Shown here piece by piece: positions 13,101 through 23,258 of a stretch of DNA of 64,000 nt. Location of the stretch: contig NW_004797505.1 of NCBI RefSeq assembly GCF_000002075.1, positions 127,524 through 191,523 of the forward strand, given 5' to 3'. Source of the DNA: Aplysia californica (lineage: Eukaryota > Mollusca > Gastropoda > Aplysiida > Aplysiidae). Position 1 is the stretch's first letter. Each line of letters starts with the position of its first letter. The position numbers and the translations under genes were made by a program. Under the pieces are notes generated by a model. It saw only the letters and a program-made list of their open reading frames with translations. It did no database searches and was not told the DNA's origin.

Positions 13101-15726
13101 TAAACCGGAAGAGAGACCAATATCCAAGAGCGGCGAGGTAAGTGTCCACTACCATTTAAGAGAAGAAGTGAAAGAGAAAAAAGAATTTAAAATGTGGAAA
13201 AGACAATGCAAAAGAATATGAGTGTCACAATTCAGTGAAATCAGACACTCATCATTTTTTGGGTATATGGAGTTACTGGTACTGTCTTAAATTATTCATT
13301 TGTCTCACTTTTAATGAATAAAATATCCTTTTATCTTGAATACAAGTCGATGCATTTGTGATTGCAGGAGATGAGGATCACATGGTGTCAGAGATTAAAA
13401 AATAGTGAGAAGACTGCCGCAAAAAGTTTGGTGACTTCCAAAGCTTGAGTGTCCTTGGAAACTGCAAATTTACATATTTTGTCCCTTTGATCATAATGTT
13501 TTACAATAAAATCCACTCAAAAATTTGGTTTTGAATGGACACAAGGGGTGTTGAGCAAAATAAGAAAATAAAAACAAATTAACTCTTTTTATCCTAGCCG
13601 TACCCCTACGGACTCTGTACCAGTCCTGGGGCTGCCGCGCCGTATGAGTCGGAAGTCAGTGCGTATAGTTCAAAGTGCTATAATTCTTACATTTACTCTA
13701 AGGTTTTAAGGAAATTTGGCAGTTACATTAGAAATTGAATGTAGGTTTTTTTTAATGTATGTGGTAAGGAATTACACCAATTGCACAAAGTAGATTTTGA
13801 GGTGTATTCCACCCTCGAGCTAATTGACCCTGATTGCCGCGCCCACGATGTCCCATTGGATTTTATAGATCTAGATCTAGCCCTACCCATCGAGCACAAA
13901 TTCTAGTACTTACCCCTTCACCATGATCTGAATCGCTATTAGATGAGTCCAAGTCCTGTTTCTTATCATCCACAACGGAATTTACGGCACTTATTTCAGA
14001 GTCACTTTCATCAAATTAGTATCATTCCCCCTCACAACCCAGCGCCACTTCAAAAACTACTTCATCGGTCGTGAATGTGCGTTTTCGAGACATCTTTTAA
14101 GCTTTTACACCCATCATAAACAAAGAAACCACTGTTCATTGGAAAATTTAAATATTCAGACAGAACTAGCATATCGCCATATTTGCGTATTTTGGTAATT
14201 ACAAGCAGAACTAGCTTCTTTGACGTGACCGTGTTGCTGTTCCGAGTATACTCGTAGCCCGGACTGGTCCTCGTTACGAGTATACTCGTAGCCCGGATAA
14301 AAAGAGTTAAAAGTGCCTAACAGGCAGAAAAATGTCATTTTCTCCGATTTTATTATTTTGATGAGCGCCTGATTTCACCACGATGCCTCACACTTTTATT
14401 CATAAGAATCGGTTCTTATCACAAATTTTATATGATTATATATGACTAGCTGGACACCCTTTCGATGAAAGGAATGACCGGTGCATTAACATCAACTAAT
14501 AGCCATTTGCCTACTATATTTACACTCTACTGGAATGGAGCAATAAATCTTGAGAGATGCAAAAAATTAGGTCTAGATATAGAGATGCATTGATTGATTC
14601 TCCATTCCACATTCATGGTTGTACACTCCAAAATTTCAAAGGTGGGAAACCAGTGCGCATGGCTAGTGAAGGGAAACCTCACTTGTTTACAATGGCGTCT
14701 TAGAAGACAGACTTTCCCAAGAATAGATCTAAATGAGACTAATGAAAAACTGAAAATTACACTACAGTGACTTCAGGCTCCTCAATAAAACTGTGCACCC
14801 TTTAAATGATTCCGAACCACCGTTAATTTGGTCAAATTCGAAAGTTAAGCGGTTCTGAAGTTTTAGGCAGCCAAAGTGACGAACTTTCACAAATATGATA
14901 ATAGATCTATAGAGATATAGATATTCAAGAAGATGCTTATTCAAACTTCTCTCTCAACGTCGTTAAGATTCTGCTTTAAAGTACAGGAACCAACATGTGT
15001 TTGCACTATGTGTGGGAGAAACTGTGAAAATGAATACTTGGCTATCAGATAAAAACAGAATGTATAGATAATTGAGATATACATCTAACAGACTGTACCT
15101 GTATATGCCCCCAGGGGGTAGGCCTTCTAAAGTGGTGGTTTAAAATGAACAGGCAGGCCAAGAGAGTTATTTCGATTTCAAGTGACTGCACTATGGAGGG
15201 GGGTTCAGCAGTCTGAATATGCACATTAACCTTTTTCAAATTTTTACCTAAAGCATTTCAATTCATTCTGTCTGTCTATTACAACTGATTTTCTTTTTTC
15301 AGCATCTATCAAAGTTTGCCTGCTCAATAATGGGTTAAAATCTTGATATTAGTACATGTCTTCCCACTTTCCTGTACATCATGCTCTGTAACTCTTCAAA
15401 TTGTGTGGATGGGGATATAAAAACATTTTTCAATTTTTTAACGTCACAGTAAAAAAACAAAACCATCAAATATGAGTCTAACTGGAATTGTCTCCCCTCC
15501 ACAGATTAACTTTCAGACAGTTTATCAGGATGAGTTTCAGAAGAAACAGGCGCGGATGTGCAGGGCTCAGGTGTATCTGATCCAACAGGAGCTGCGGAGG
15601 AGGAAGCGAGAGAAACAACAACAACAGATGAACCAGCAGAAAACTCCGCAATCTCCCGGCGGCAAATGTTCCTCGGCTCCTCTCTCAACACACAAGCCCG
15701 TGCCCAACACAAAAGCTACGGCATAA
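4178..15726 (+). CDS. SAXO/FAM154-like stabiliser of axonemal microtubules, nine coding exons
   Basis: Spliced protein of 529 aa from coding exons 4178-4287, 5972-6206, 6758-6986, 7940-8062, 9824-10052, 10727-10865, 12045-12196, 12987-13137 and 15505-15726. All introns are GT-AG and the phases join without error. A 5'-UTR acceptor lies at 4157-4158, just before the ATG. Exon 1 and 2 join to give the N-terminal Cys cluster CDCGRCKRKH (residues 34-43), matching the CxCGxCxxxH cap of SAXO proteins. Degenerate microtubule-binding Mn modules follow: LTYYAQEF, TTTNKQHFKRW, STMRQSFMGTW, TTHNATYQKIDG, SQTMDDF, TSQKRDFQPIE, KTMNKEFFQDWG, VTQTSYIPKA and FQTVYQDEF. The C-terminus is a basic, Gln-rich helix (about residues 475-500). 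Family members bind doublet microtubules in cilia, flagella and centrioles. The protein is slightly longer than human SAXO1. The exon structure is read directly; the function is inferred from the family. Confidence 0.85.
4500..4930 (-). mobile_element. tRNA-derived SINE (family D) in SAXO intron 1
   Basis: On the minus strand a B box GGGTTCGAATCC (complement of about 4873-4884) heads a body with CCTTTGGAAAGGCAC and GGGAATGGGTACCTAG. These resemble a core seen in many mollusc SINEs. The end, with GGGTCTGCTGGGGTAAAGAT, appears partly duplicated at 4540-4680. A 3' part of the same family recurs at 18366-18540 and a short tail at 12256-12345. The A box is degraded. Confidence 0.6.
7060..7145 (-). 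mobile_element. Short fragment of SINE family F
   Basis: This stretch shares TTTAACATCTATCTCTAG-like wording and AAAACTCCCCAAACAACCC with the longer copy at 32690-32875. It holds no tRNA-like head. It lies in SAXO intron 3. Confidence 0.35.
7608..7775 (+). repeat. LINE-type 3' end followed by a (TTATC)n microsatellite
   Basis: The words GCCCGGATCTGGACAATAAA and GACTACCTTATG run into about 25 imperfect TTATC pentamers. LINEs of the CR1/L2 kind often end in such a short tandem tail, so this is probably a heavily 5'-truncated LINE whose tail expanded. No coding sequence of the LINE remains. Confidence 0.5.
8147..8392. repeat. Interrupted AAT/ATG trinucleotide microsatellite
   Basis: About 245 bp of AAT, AGT and ATG trinucleotides in SAXO intron 4. 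It is open in several frames only because of its composition, giving Asn/Ser, Ile/Val or Tyr runs on paper. It is not a gene. Confidence 0.9.
8985..9240 (-). mobile_element. LINE ORF2 C-terminal fragment in SAXO intron 4
   Basis: The minus-strand frame reads THGHILMQCRTFKAQKQETW, then MTLQEKQNGPTEELSRTAQY. This matches the pattern of the last part of CR1/Jockey-type ORF2 proteins: a His-Cys cluster (HILxxC), then a W, then LQEKLxGxxEELxxT. Only this segment survives. The family assignment is from memory of the pattern, not a search. Confidence 0.5.
10063..10454 (+). mobile_element. 392-bp non-autonomous retroposon (family A), at the SAXO exon 5 donor
   Basis: It starts with a run of C, then GGGCAGTGCTACTGACTGAAG, and ends with GGCGCTCATATGGCC, GCACAGTAAAGCC and CTTACTAA. 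It is flanked by an 18-bp direct repeat with one mismatch (10045-10062 and 10455-10472). The repeat contains the last 8 bases of SAXO exon 5 plus its GTATG donor. Other copies lie at 18936, 32892, 39731 and 47624. No tRNA, 5S or 7SL head is evident, so this is a SINE-like family of unknown head type. It has no coding capacity. Confidence 0.75.
10983..11215 (+). mobile_element. tRNA-derived SINE (family E), copy 1
   Basis: The head has an A-box-like TGGTGTAGTAATAAG and a B-box-like GGTGTTCGATTTTCG. The 3' end reads ATGATCTCAACTGTGTCAGG and later TGTGAAACACCTTAATTTT. It lies in SAXO intron 6. A second copy follows at 11748. Confidence 0.55.
11748..11953 (+). mobile_element. tRNA-derived SINE (family E), copy 2
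   Basis: The head TTGTGTAGCAGTAAGGCAC and B-box-like AAGTTTGATTCCC match the copy at 10983, and the end reads ATAAAACACCTAACATTTTT. Same orientation and same intron as copy 1 but clearly diverged from it, so probably an independent insertion. A further tail-like remnant lies near 12430-12525. Confidence 0.55.
12256..12345 (+). mobile_element. SINE family D 3' tail fragment
   Basis: GAGCTTGCTATTGAGCGGG, then ATTTGCACCATATAAATGC and TATTTATTATC repeats. It matches the end of the copy at 18366-18540. Confidence 0.5.
12554..12704 (-). mobile_element. Two back-to-back LINE/SINE 3' tails flanked by an 11-bp direct repeat
   Basis: The tail hairpin motif (ATATGAGCGCC... read on the plus strand, with GTTTTACGGCACTCGCAAC) occurs twice, about 75 bp apart. 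The whole 151-bp block is bounded by TGTTAGAGTAT at 12543-12553 and 12705-12715. Both copies are followed by GCCAGTTGTTA. It is in SAXO intron 7. It may be two successive 5'-truncated insertions, or one insertion whose template was copied twice. Confidence 0.6.
13218..14395. mobile_element. MITE family C copy interrupted by a piggyBac-like insertion
   Basis: The left end (GTGAAATCAGACACTCATCA) and the inverted right end (TGATGAGCGCCTGATTTCAC, GTGAGGC read on the minus strand) match the family C termini. Taking out the 724-bp TTAA-flanked insert leaves about 450 bp, the same size as the copy at 2404-2852. It lies in SAXO intron 8. Confidence 0.6.
13583..14306 (-). mobile_element. piggyBac-like deletion derivative with TTAA duplication
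   Basis: TTAA stands at both edges (13579-13582 and 14307-14310), followed inward by the inverted repeat CTCTTTTTATCC. On the minus strand, soon after the 14306 end, an ATG at 14093 begins MSRKRTFTTDEVVFEVALG. It is followed, past stop codons, by an acidic Asp/Ser-rich stretch (DSSNSDSDHGEG). A basic start and acidic Ser/Asp stretch is typical of a piggyBac transposase N-terminus. The catalytic core is absent, so this copy is non-autonomous. The ends differ from those of the piggyBac element at 36872-38191. Confidence 0.6.
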
Positions 15727-18340
15727 CTGTCGTGTGAAAACAACACCTTAAAGCAAACTATCTGCTGCATAATATGTCTAGCGAAAGATTTCTGGGAGTG
15801 ACTGATTTCTTTTGAAGCTAGTTCAAGGCATGATTTGTCCTTAATTTTTAAAAAGTCATCAACAGCATTTTTTATTGTCTTATGGCCTCAAGGTGATTTA
15901 ATATGTGAGGGGGCGTATATATAAATTTTATCAATGTTATATGAACAGGATTTTCTGTCAGCAATGTCCTGTATGACTTCCATCATGGTCGTAGATTGGT
16001 GGGCACTGATAGTCACTAAATGTCCAAATCTCTGGAGATAAACAAGCCTTGTTTTGAGATATGATTTCAGTTACGAACAAGAGCCCCTCTGAACGTTTTC
16101 TCCTAATCATTTATATATGTATATGTGTGTGTAAGTGTGTGTATGTATTTATTGATACACCGTCTTTAAAGCAGTTTGTGAGTTTTTTAATGTAAAAATG
16201 TTTGTTCATCTTAGAAGTGATACGAGCATTCCGAAAAATCTTTCCACTATCCTTTGTAACTTTTATAGTTCTTCTTTGAGTAAAGCATTTTTATGGGTTA
16301 TCAAATTGTCATGCATGTTACTCTTATTTGGGATCATTGATGTATTTGTAACTTATGTCCCATTCTGGTATAATTGTATAACTAGAGAGAAAAAGAGAGT
16401 GAAAAAAAGAGAGCGAGAGAAAAAGAGGGAGAAAGAGAGAGAGAGAAAGATAGAAATAAAGAGGCAGAGTGAACGAAAGAATAAGATAAAGGAGAAAGCA
16501 AGGGATCGGAAGTGAGACAAAGGAAAGGGAAGAAATAAAAGAAAGAAAGTAAGTGAGGGAGAGAGAGAGAGAAAGAGAGAGGGGGAAGGTAGAGCGAGAT
16601 AAAGTTTGCGTGCGGAGAAACTGAGTGAGTATTTGCATTTCAAATAATTTCAGTCAAGCCTGAATTATCATCAGTACAAATAACATTGTCAGTCCCTTCA
16701 AGTTATTCTGTTTTGTATTGACTTTTTGTGTAATATATTTATAAATGGTTTCTACCACCTTTTTCAAATAATATCAAAACTCTGTAAGACTAAGTAAGTT
16801 TATTTTATCAAGAATAGTTTTAGAACATTTTTGAGAATGTGATTATCTTCAAAATAGTAGATATATTGATGTTTTTCTTGCTTTAGACTTTACCGTAATT
16901 ATAGACACGTTTATGTACACAGAATACTTTGATTGTATTCACTCTCATTTTGACATAAACTTTACAGCATTGTGTCCAAATTGTTGTTTTTATTGCATTG
17001 TTGAGTGACTGGAACTTTGTCACAGATTTAGCCAAAACTGGTTTTGCCAAAGTAACCAAGCATTGTCAATGTTCCTCTTTCATAGTTCCTCTGAGGATCA
17101 TGCGACTATTTTTGCTGCCTAAAGTTTTGTAATTAATCGGTCTGAGTCATGAGTACTTTTTTTTTATGGGAAAAAAAGAGTGAGTCTTACTCCAAAGTCA
17201 CACAGAAAAGAGTAACAAAAAATAATAGGGGCCTACACGGTTGAAATGCTGATGATGTTCACAATCTGTGTATGTCTGAAATTAGGTCAAGTGGTATTAT
17301 TTTTTTTTTGAAAAGATGGCTTGTCCTGCAGATTTGACATTTACAAAGTGAAAATTGCAGATTATGACGCTTGCACAAAACTTGTGTTATATCTGTTTTG
17401 TAGCATATGTAATACTCACACAGTTTTCCACAAAAGTAGTAATTTTGGACTTGTACAGTTTGCAATGTCTATCTGATGACTCTCCATCGGTCCTCTATAC
17501 TGCTTGTATTTATTTGGAAAGATAAGCCATTAGCTTGATAGTCTTGAATAAAATACCTTTCTGAATCAGAAGAACCATCTATAAAATATACAATAAGCAT
17601 GTTTACCAGTAATGATATAGACTTGTGACGTTTGTGATATTACATATATTCTCAGATGCCAAAATAAAATCTGTCTCAGTGATTGTTTTTATTATAAAAG
17701 AAACTAACCTCAGTGACTTCTTGTTATGGTGTACCTACTGCAACAAATATGACTTTTCCATATGTACGATACCTGTGATTTAGTGAAAGTAAGTCACAAA
17801 CAAAAATTTTATGAAGTTAATGTGAAAGCGGCCTTCCTGCGGAAAGCTTTTATTTTATGCAGGAGACAGAAAGAAATGTTTTGCTGCTGTTTCATTACTT
17901 TAAGTACTCCATGGAATTTGAGAGTTATATCTTAGTGCCTTTTGTTTTTCGCTTCTAAGATAGAACTATATCTTTGCTTGATAGAGAGCCTCATTTTCTA
18001 TGATTGAACCCTGCAGTTTTTCTTTTTTTTATAGGGTAACAGTAGTTTAGAATATTGTAGAGGCCAGCAACTATTACCCAGCCTGTCATATCATATTCGA
18101 GTTGTGTGGGATATGTCCCAGCAGAAAGATGAAATTATATAATTAAATATCTTTCTCACAAGGGATTAAAAAACTCACCTTTTGCATGCAATACGAAAAA
18201 GCTGCTTATTACACCTTGGATGCTGGTATAAATACTATTGTATCTCGTTCGAATGTTTTGGAACAAGTTTTGAGCATTGTTTGATTTTATGTATTGAAAG
18301 AGTAGAAAAACACTGACTTTACTCATAGACAGCGAAAGAT
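15727..18340 (+). other. SAXO 3' UTR and downstream DNA
   Basis: No further coding sequence is seen after the SAXO stop. Candidate polyadenylation signals AATAAA lie at 17547-17552 and 17663-17668. An earlier AATAAA at 16455 lies inside a GA-rich repeat and is less likely. If the later sites are used the 3' UTR is about 1.8-1.9 kb. Transcript data would be needed to place the end. Confidence 0.4.
16381..16625. repeat. GA-rich polypurine stretch
   Basis: About 245 bp of nearly pure purine (GAGA, GAAA) on the plus strand, downstream of the SAXO stop. Long open frames on both strands here are compositional artefacts. Confidence 0.85.
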
Positions 18341-18365
18341 CTTGTCAGTACGCTAGTGTTTTTGC

Positions 18366-18540
18366 ACTTATAAATGGCTGCTTGCACTGTATGCTTCCCA
18401 GGAAGTTGAGGCTGTTTCAGAATGCTCTCAGATCTGCAGATCTGCTGGGGCAATAGTGTAGATTGTGAAGCACACAGAGCTTGCTGTTGAGCAGGGATTT
18501 GCGCTATACAAATATGCTATCTATCTATTATCTATTATTG
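18366..18540 (+). mobile_element. SINE family D, 3' part
   Basis: It begins CTTGCACTGTATGCTTCCC as in the inverted copy at 4500-4930. It continues with CTGCTGGGGCAATAG and GAGCTTGCTGTTGAGCAGG and ends in ATTTGCGCTATACAAATA with a CTATCTATTAT tail. The tRNA-like head is missing, so the copy is 5'-truncated. Confidence 0.6.
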
Positions 18541-18935
18541 ACTTTCAATATACAGATGTTTGTTTTTTAAAATGTGATAAATTCTTGATTTGAAATGGCT
18601 CAAGGACCAGTGTCTTCATTCAAAACCACTAATATTATTTTGATATAATAGTATACATGCATTATTGTACCTGTCTTCTACTCTTTACTTTAAATGTTTG
18701 GGGTTTTTAAATCAAGACTTTATCTCTCTGACTTGTGATAATGTTTTTTTGTGAAATGTTAAGTTTGTGGGAACAATGATGGTTTCGGATTTATGACCTA
18801 TTTGGGCAACCTGAATCAGAAATAGGAAGAGGAGGGTTCATTTGGCTCCGTTTTGAAAAACAAGAAATAAACTTTGCCATTCGGTGTATCGCAGTGTTTA
18901 TGTGTTTCTTTTCAATGACAATGTCAACTATTCTG

Positions 18936-19305
18936 TCAGCTTTAGGCCATTCCCAAAGGGGGGATATTAACATTTTCTTATGCACAGTAGAATTGTAAAT
19001 GGGCTGATTTATCAATGTTTTGCTCATACTGTGCTGGATCAACATAGGGGGAACTGCTGCTTTTTGTTTCCTCATCCTTACCATTGTCATTTTCCTCTAC
19101 TTCTTTTGTATGTTTGTCACTCTCTTGTGAACTGCTATTTCCGGGGTGCCTTGATAGTCAAAGTACACTTTTTGCTGTTGAGACTAGAGAGGAGAGTACA
19201 GTAAGCCTGATTCCCCATTTGGACTTCTCTGTTGACATCCACCCCTTGGCGCTCATATAACCTAATGAAGTTGCGAGCGCCGTAAAACCTTACTAAAACT
19301 TAAAA
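18936..19305 (+). mobile_element. Family A retroposon, slightly 5'-truncated
   Basis: It begins at CTTTAGGCCATTCCCAAAGG and runs through to GCGCTCATATAACC, GCGAGCGCCGTAAAACC and CTTACTAAAACTT. It lacks the C-run and first ~25 bp of the full copies. Otherwise collinear with 10063-10454. Confidence 0.75.
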
Positions 19306-19389
19306 TAATTCTGTTTGAGGGTTTTTTCAGTAAGAAAATTGTTCTTTGCCCTTCCTGAATTTGTAATGTGGCAGGTTGTAAAGTTGTTA

Positions 19390-19510
19390 TTTTTCATTGT
19401 AGTGATAGTTTTACAGCATTTGCAACACAAATAGGCCATAAAAGTGCCCAAGATCAGTGGTGTTACTAGTACTAGAGAGTAACATAAAAGGAAAGAAAGA
19501 GGTTCGTCAA
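19390..19510 (-). mobile_element. Diverged LINE/SINE tail (family B)
   Basis: TTTTACAGCATTTGCAAC, then ACAAATAGG, matches the copy at 51205-51305. It is a looser match to the family A tail (TTTTACGGCGCTCGCAAC). Probably the 3' end of a related LINE subfamily. Confidence 0.45.
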
Positions 19511-19998
19511 CACGTAGGCTACAGGAAAGCGTTCTGTTCAGATTGAGGTTTGAACTTCTGTTGTTTGTCATTGACTTAATTATTGTTTGGACCAGGTCAC
19601 TAAGGCTATCACGTTGCTTCCCTCGAATTACTAAGTTCTATCTGTTCACTACCTAGTTTTGAGAAATTTGACGTTAAAAATTTTTAGTTTCACATGTCAA
19701 GCTTTTTCTAAAGCAAATCTGAATATCTTGAAAACGACTCCAAATAACCATACAATTTGGATAAGCAGATAGATAGAACATTAATTTTGGTTTCTGATCT
19801 CATATGCTATTTGTGGCTCAAAACGGCCAAAAATGTCAGATAGAACTTTGTAATTCTAAGGTAGTGACCTGTTAACATGACCATGTTCATCAGAAAACTT
19901 TGGTCAAATGGTCGAGGAGTAACAAAATTTTGTTTTTGAAAAAAAGTTGTCATCATTGTGGGGGTTTTTTCCATCTCGTCCTTCCCCGCGTTTAAACC

Positions 19999-20032
<34 letters not shown>

Positions 20033-20044
20033 CAACATTAACAG

Positions 20045-20724
20045 TGAAGGAATGGCGATACATGTACATGTTGTTGTTTTTTAATTCCCTTGACGACGCT
20101 CCCAGCATTGTCGCCTAAAACGGTACCAAGGAAAAGGGGAAGGAGGGGAGGCTGTAGAAACAAACGTTCCGGGATGATAAAAAGTCGGGAAAAATCAGAC
20201 AGGCTTAGAAACAAAAACCTAGCCATATGCTACTGGAATTGCAGCAGTGTCAGGCAAAGAGGCAGAGATCTGGAAAAGCTTATTTATGAAACGGATATTA
20301 TGATTCCCCAGGAGACGAACGTAGAAAATTTCAAATGCCCTGGCTACAAGACCTACTCGAATCCATGTAGTGAGACCCACCATGGACAACTAATATTAGT
20401 TAAACAGGGCGTTACACACAGACTGATTGATGCGAAGCGATTCAACAGAGAGGACAGGGAGGTCCAAATTGTGGAATGTGAGGTGAGGAAGAGGAAATGG
20501 ACGCTTGTCAACATCTATGTGGGCAATAACAGTGCCAGGATAGAGGAAGATTGGGACTTCCTGGAGGAGCTCGGCCAACTGAGTGAAAGCTTGATGATCG
20601 TAGGGGACTTCAACGCCAGGAGTGTCACATGGGGAAATGTGCACGATAACATTCAGGGAAAGGCGCTGGAGAGGGCTATGGTAGAGAGCAGTTGACTGAA
20701 GGAATGGCGATACATGTATATGTT
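20045..20724 (+). mobile_element. LINE endonuclease-domain fragment flanked by 28-bp direct repeats
   Basis: The open frame 20090-20695 (201 aa) has a basic N-terminal stretch, then AICYWNCSSVRQRG, IPQETNVENFKCPGY and the APE-type endonuclease motif GDFNARSVTWGN. It resembles the first ~200 residues of an I/Jockey-type ORF2. The RT, RNase H and catalytic TDH motifs are absent. GAAGGAATGGCGATACATGT occurs just before the fragment (20046) and just after it (20698), within 28-bp repeats at 20045-20072 and 20697-20724 that differ by one base. An internal LINE piece with apparent target duplication is unusual, because LINE copies normally keep the 3' end. Confidence 0.65.
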
Positions 20725-20729
20725 TTTTA

Positions 20730-21560
20730 AAAATCTTTCAAAATCAAATTGGGTTTGATCTATTCTTTACGGAAGATGTACATGATACGAGGAAAGTTCT
20801 AGGGGTTTGACTTTCAATTTTTAAAGGTGGTACAGGCTTATTATAGACCAATTAGAAGAATTACGACGGATTTTTTTTTAGTTTTGTAAAAAAGTTGGGC
20901 TTTGTGGCGGCCATCTTGGATTTTTTGCTATGGACAGACGTTTTCCTCAGAAAAAAATCGAATTTAAGCCTCAAACTTGGCACACAAATACACAATCCTA
21001 TTATCTGTAATCTGATGGAGATATTTTTGTCTATCACGAAAAACAACAAAAATATCCATATATCACCGGACGACTTCTGAAAAAAACGAGTACAAGGACA
21101 AAAAAGCAGAAATATTTTTAAAAGTAATGCATATTTCTCAAAATGCTGACATCGGATAACAAAACAGACTATACAGCACCTTTGTGCCAAATTTCAAGTT
21201 TGTAGCTTAGATAGGTTCAGAAAAACGTCTGTCCCCGCGTCGTCATCATAGTGAAAAAGTAGTTTTTGAGAAAAACGCAAAAAAAAGATTTGTGTTACGA
21301 CGCAATGGAATTAGGCGCTCGCCAGTTTTTGAGCCTGTGGCGCTATTGGTACCATCTTAAGGCTTGTTCATTTGTCTATCTTTTTATGAAAAAAATATCC
21401 ATCTCTAGACTAGAAGTCAATTTACATGTATTGTTCCTTTAATCAGTGGTTTTTAAAAAGTAAAATCCACAAAGAAATATGATCTTTAACGGACATAAAG
21501 GGTGCCCGAGCCTTAAATAAAAAAATATATATAAAAATTGCACAAGGGGAGAAAAAATTT
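20730..21560. other. Intergenic, no gene recognised
   Basis: Low-GC sequence with short frames only. Nothing recognisable apart from phrases such as GTGGCGGCCATCTTGGA that often occur in interspersed repeats. Confidence 0.4.
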
Positions 21561-21612
21561 CGGTTTCATTGTTTTGATGAGCGCCTGATTTTATCACGCT
21601 GCTGCACGTTTG
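21560..21612. mobile_element. One end of a MITE family C copy
   Basis: TTTTGATGAGCGCCTGATTT followed by TATCACGCTGC matches the right terminus at 14345-14395. An upstream CGGACATAAAGGGTG (21493) matches the family interior. The other end is not clear; a weak candidate lies near 21240. Confidence 0.45.
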
Positions 21613-21861
21613 AAAGCGTCAAAGTAAAAAAGTATTGTTATTTAAAAAATAAATTATATATTTTTAAAACGTGCGGTCGAACGGAATAGATTAACTTACT
21701 GATTCATTTCCTCAACTTTTTAATATATGAAATGACATGGCACTGGCACCAAAAAAATACAAAGTAAAGATTTTTACAGCTTCCATTCATGTGCTTACAT
21801 GAGATAGCATCAGTGATGTATTGAAATGCTGTTTTCTAATTTTTTTTTAAATCAAAATCCT

Positions 21862-21926
21862 CCCGATACATAGGAGGGGCCTCCCGATACATAGGAGGGG
21901 CCTCCCGATACATAGGAGGGGCCTCC
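21862..21926 (-). repeat. Three-unit 21-bp in-frame tandem repeat at the transposase C-terminus
   Basis: The minus-strand unit encodes GPSYVSG three times just before the stop of exon block C. The plus-strand units share CCTCCCGATACATAGGAGG, which is itself a short inverted repeat. The number of units is likely to vary between copies. Confidence 0.8.
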
Positions 21927-22711
21927 CTCCCGAGCAAATGCATCTGCTTGTGCTTTCTGTGCCGCCACCTTTCTGGCCTCGCGTCGCCTTTTCATTACTT
22001 CCTTCTCGGCCCTCTCCGCTTTCTGGACACGCATGCTGTCCCTCTGGTTGCCCATTTGCACCGTATACTGTCCAGTCCGGCAGCCAATAGCAAGCAGAAA
22101 CTGATGGGTAGAACAGGACCCCATGTTGAATCCCCCAACAGCGAGCATGGTTGCGATCTGGATCCTCTTAAGAGTTGCAAACCTACGTTTGTGGCATCGG
22201 GCCCAGATCAGGGTGTGAAGTGACTCATTGACGTTTTGAGTCTTCCCGAGGAGACAACGGCTGAGTAGCTCTGGAGAGATCAGGCGCTGATATATGTACA
22301 GGCTTCACGTATTCAGCGACCTTCGGGCTGAGGTACGTCGCTGGTAGTCTGCCTTGCCTATCAGGGACCTCTTCCCCAGCATGTCGGGCCCGCTGGTACC
22401 AGCACCATGACTCAAGTCCCGGTGGCCACGCCTCGTGACGATAATCAGTGTCTGGAGACGTTGAGTGCAGAAAAGCCGCCCAGATCGCCTTGGACATTAC
22501 CTCCACCGAAGAATTATATGTCTGCACTGCTGTGGTGTAGTACATTTGGAGCTTGCCGATTTTGTTCTGTGAATGTATAACAGGAGAGCAAACAAAAAAT
22601 GTAAGTCATTGCAGTGCATTGAATATCAAAATAGTTCTACACACCTAATTGATAACTGTTTATGCAATTTGATGAGTTTCACACAGTTGCTTTTGTTTTT
22701 GGTTTTTTGTT

Positions 22712-22770
22712 TTATTTTGGTAAGTGTTTTACGGTGCTCGCAACTGCATAAGGAGATATGAGCACGCCTA
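22712..22770 (-). mobile_element. LINE/SINE 3' tail fragment
   Basis: GTTTTACGGTGCTCGCAACT, then GCATAAGGAGATATGAGC, is the inverted family A/LINE tail. No further element sequence is attached. Confidence 0.6.
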
Positions 22771-22924
22771 CACATTTTCAGTTTGGTACAAATTTTGAAT
22801 TATGCCGGGGTGGCGGCCAAAGCCTACTCTTATCGATTTTAGGGGCAACAATGGATCTTTAAAATGCGCAACGTGCATACAGGACCTTCGAGATTCTTTG
22901 CCTTTATCCGAGAAGGTCAGGTGT

Positions 22925-23215
22925 TAGATCTTAGTTAGGCATAGAATAAGGGGTATGGCTGAAAGATAGCAGTAAGAAAAAGCCAAAACGTATCAGTAGA
23001 AACGCTGCAGAAAGAGTCAGGAACCCATAGGAGGGGGGGGGAGTAGAGGGGACAGAGAGTGGAGACGAAAGCAGACAACAGAGCATGGTTAGAGAGCAGG
23101 AAAGGACGTGAAAAGAGAACTTTTAGATTTAAAAAATGTTCCCTCTCTGTCAGGTTTCGAGCCGGGACCTATTGAATGAGAGACGAAAACTGTAACCTCT
23201 AGGCCACGAGAGCCC
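22925..23215 (-). mobile_element. tRNA-derived SINE (family H)
   Basis: On the minus strand the head reads GTGGCCTAGAGGTTACAG (A box) and CCGGCTCGAAACC (B box), followed by a GT-rich and C-rich body. It lies in the second intron of the Mutator-like gene. The 3' limit is approximate. Confidence 0.55.
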
Positions 23216-23258
23216 ACTAGTTTTGTCAAAAGTAAAAATTAAACCAATATCTTGAAAT

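Noticed and set aside
16324-16643. Ser/Leu-rich minus-strand frames near 16.5 kb
   Set aside because: They are translations of a GA-rich polypurine tract.
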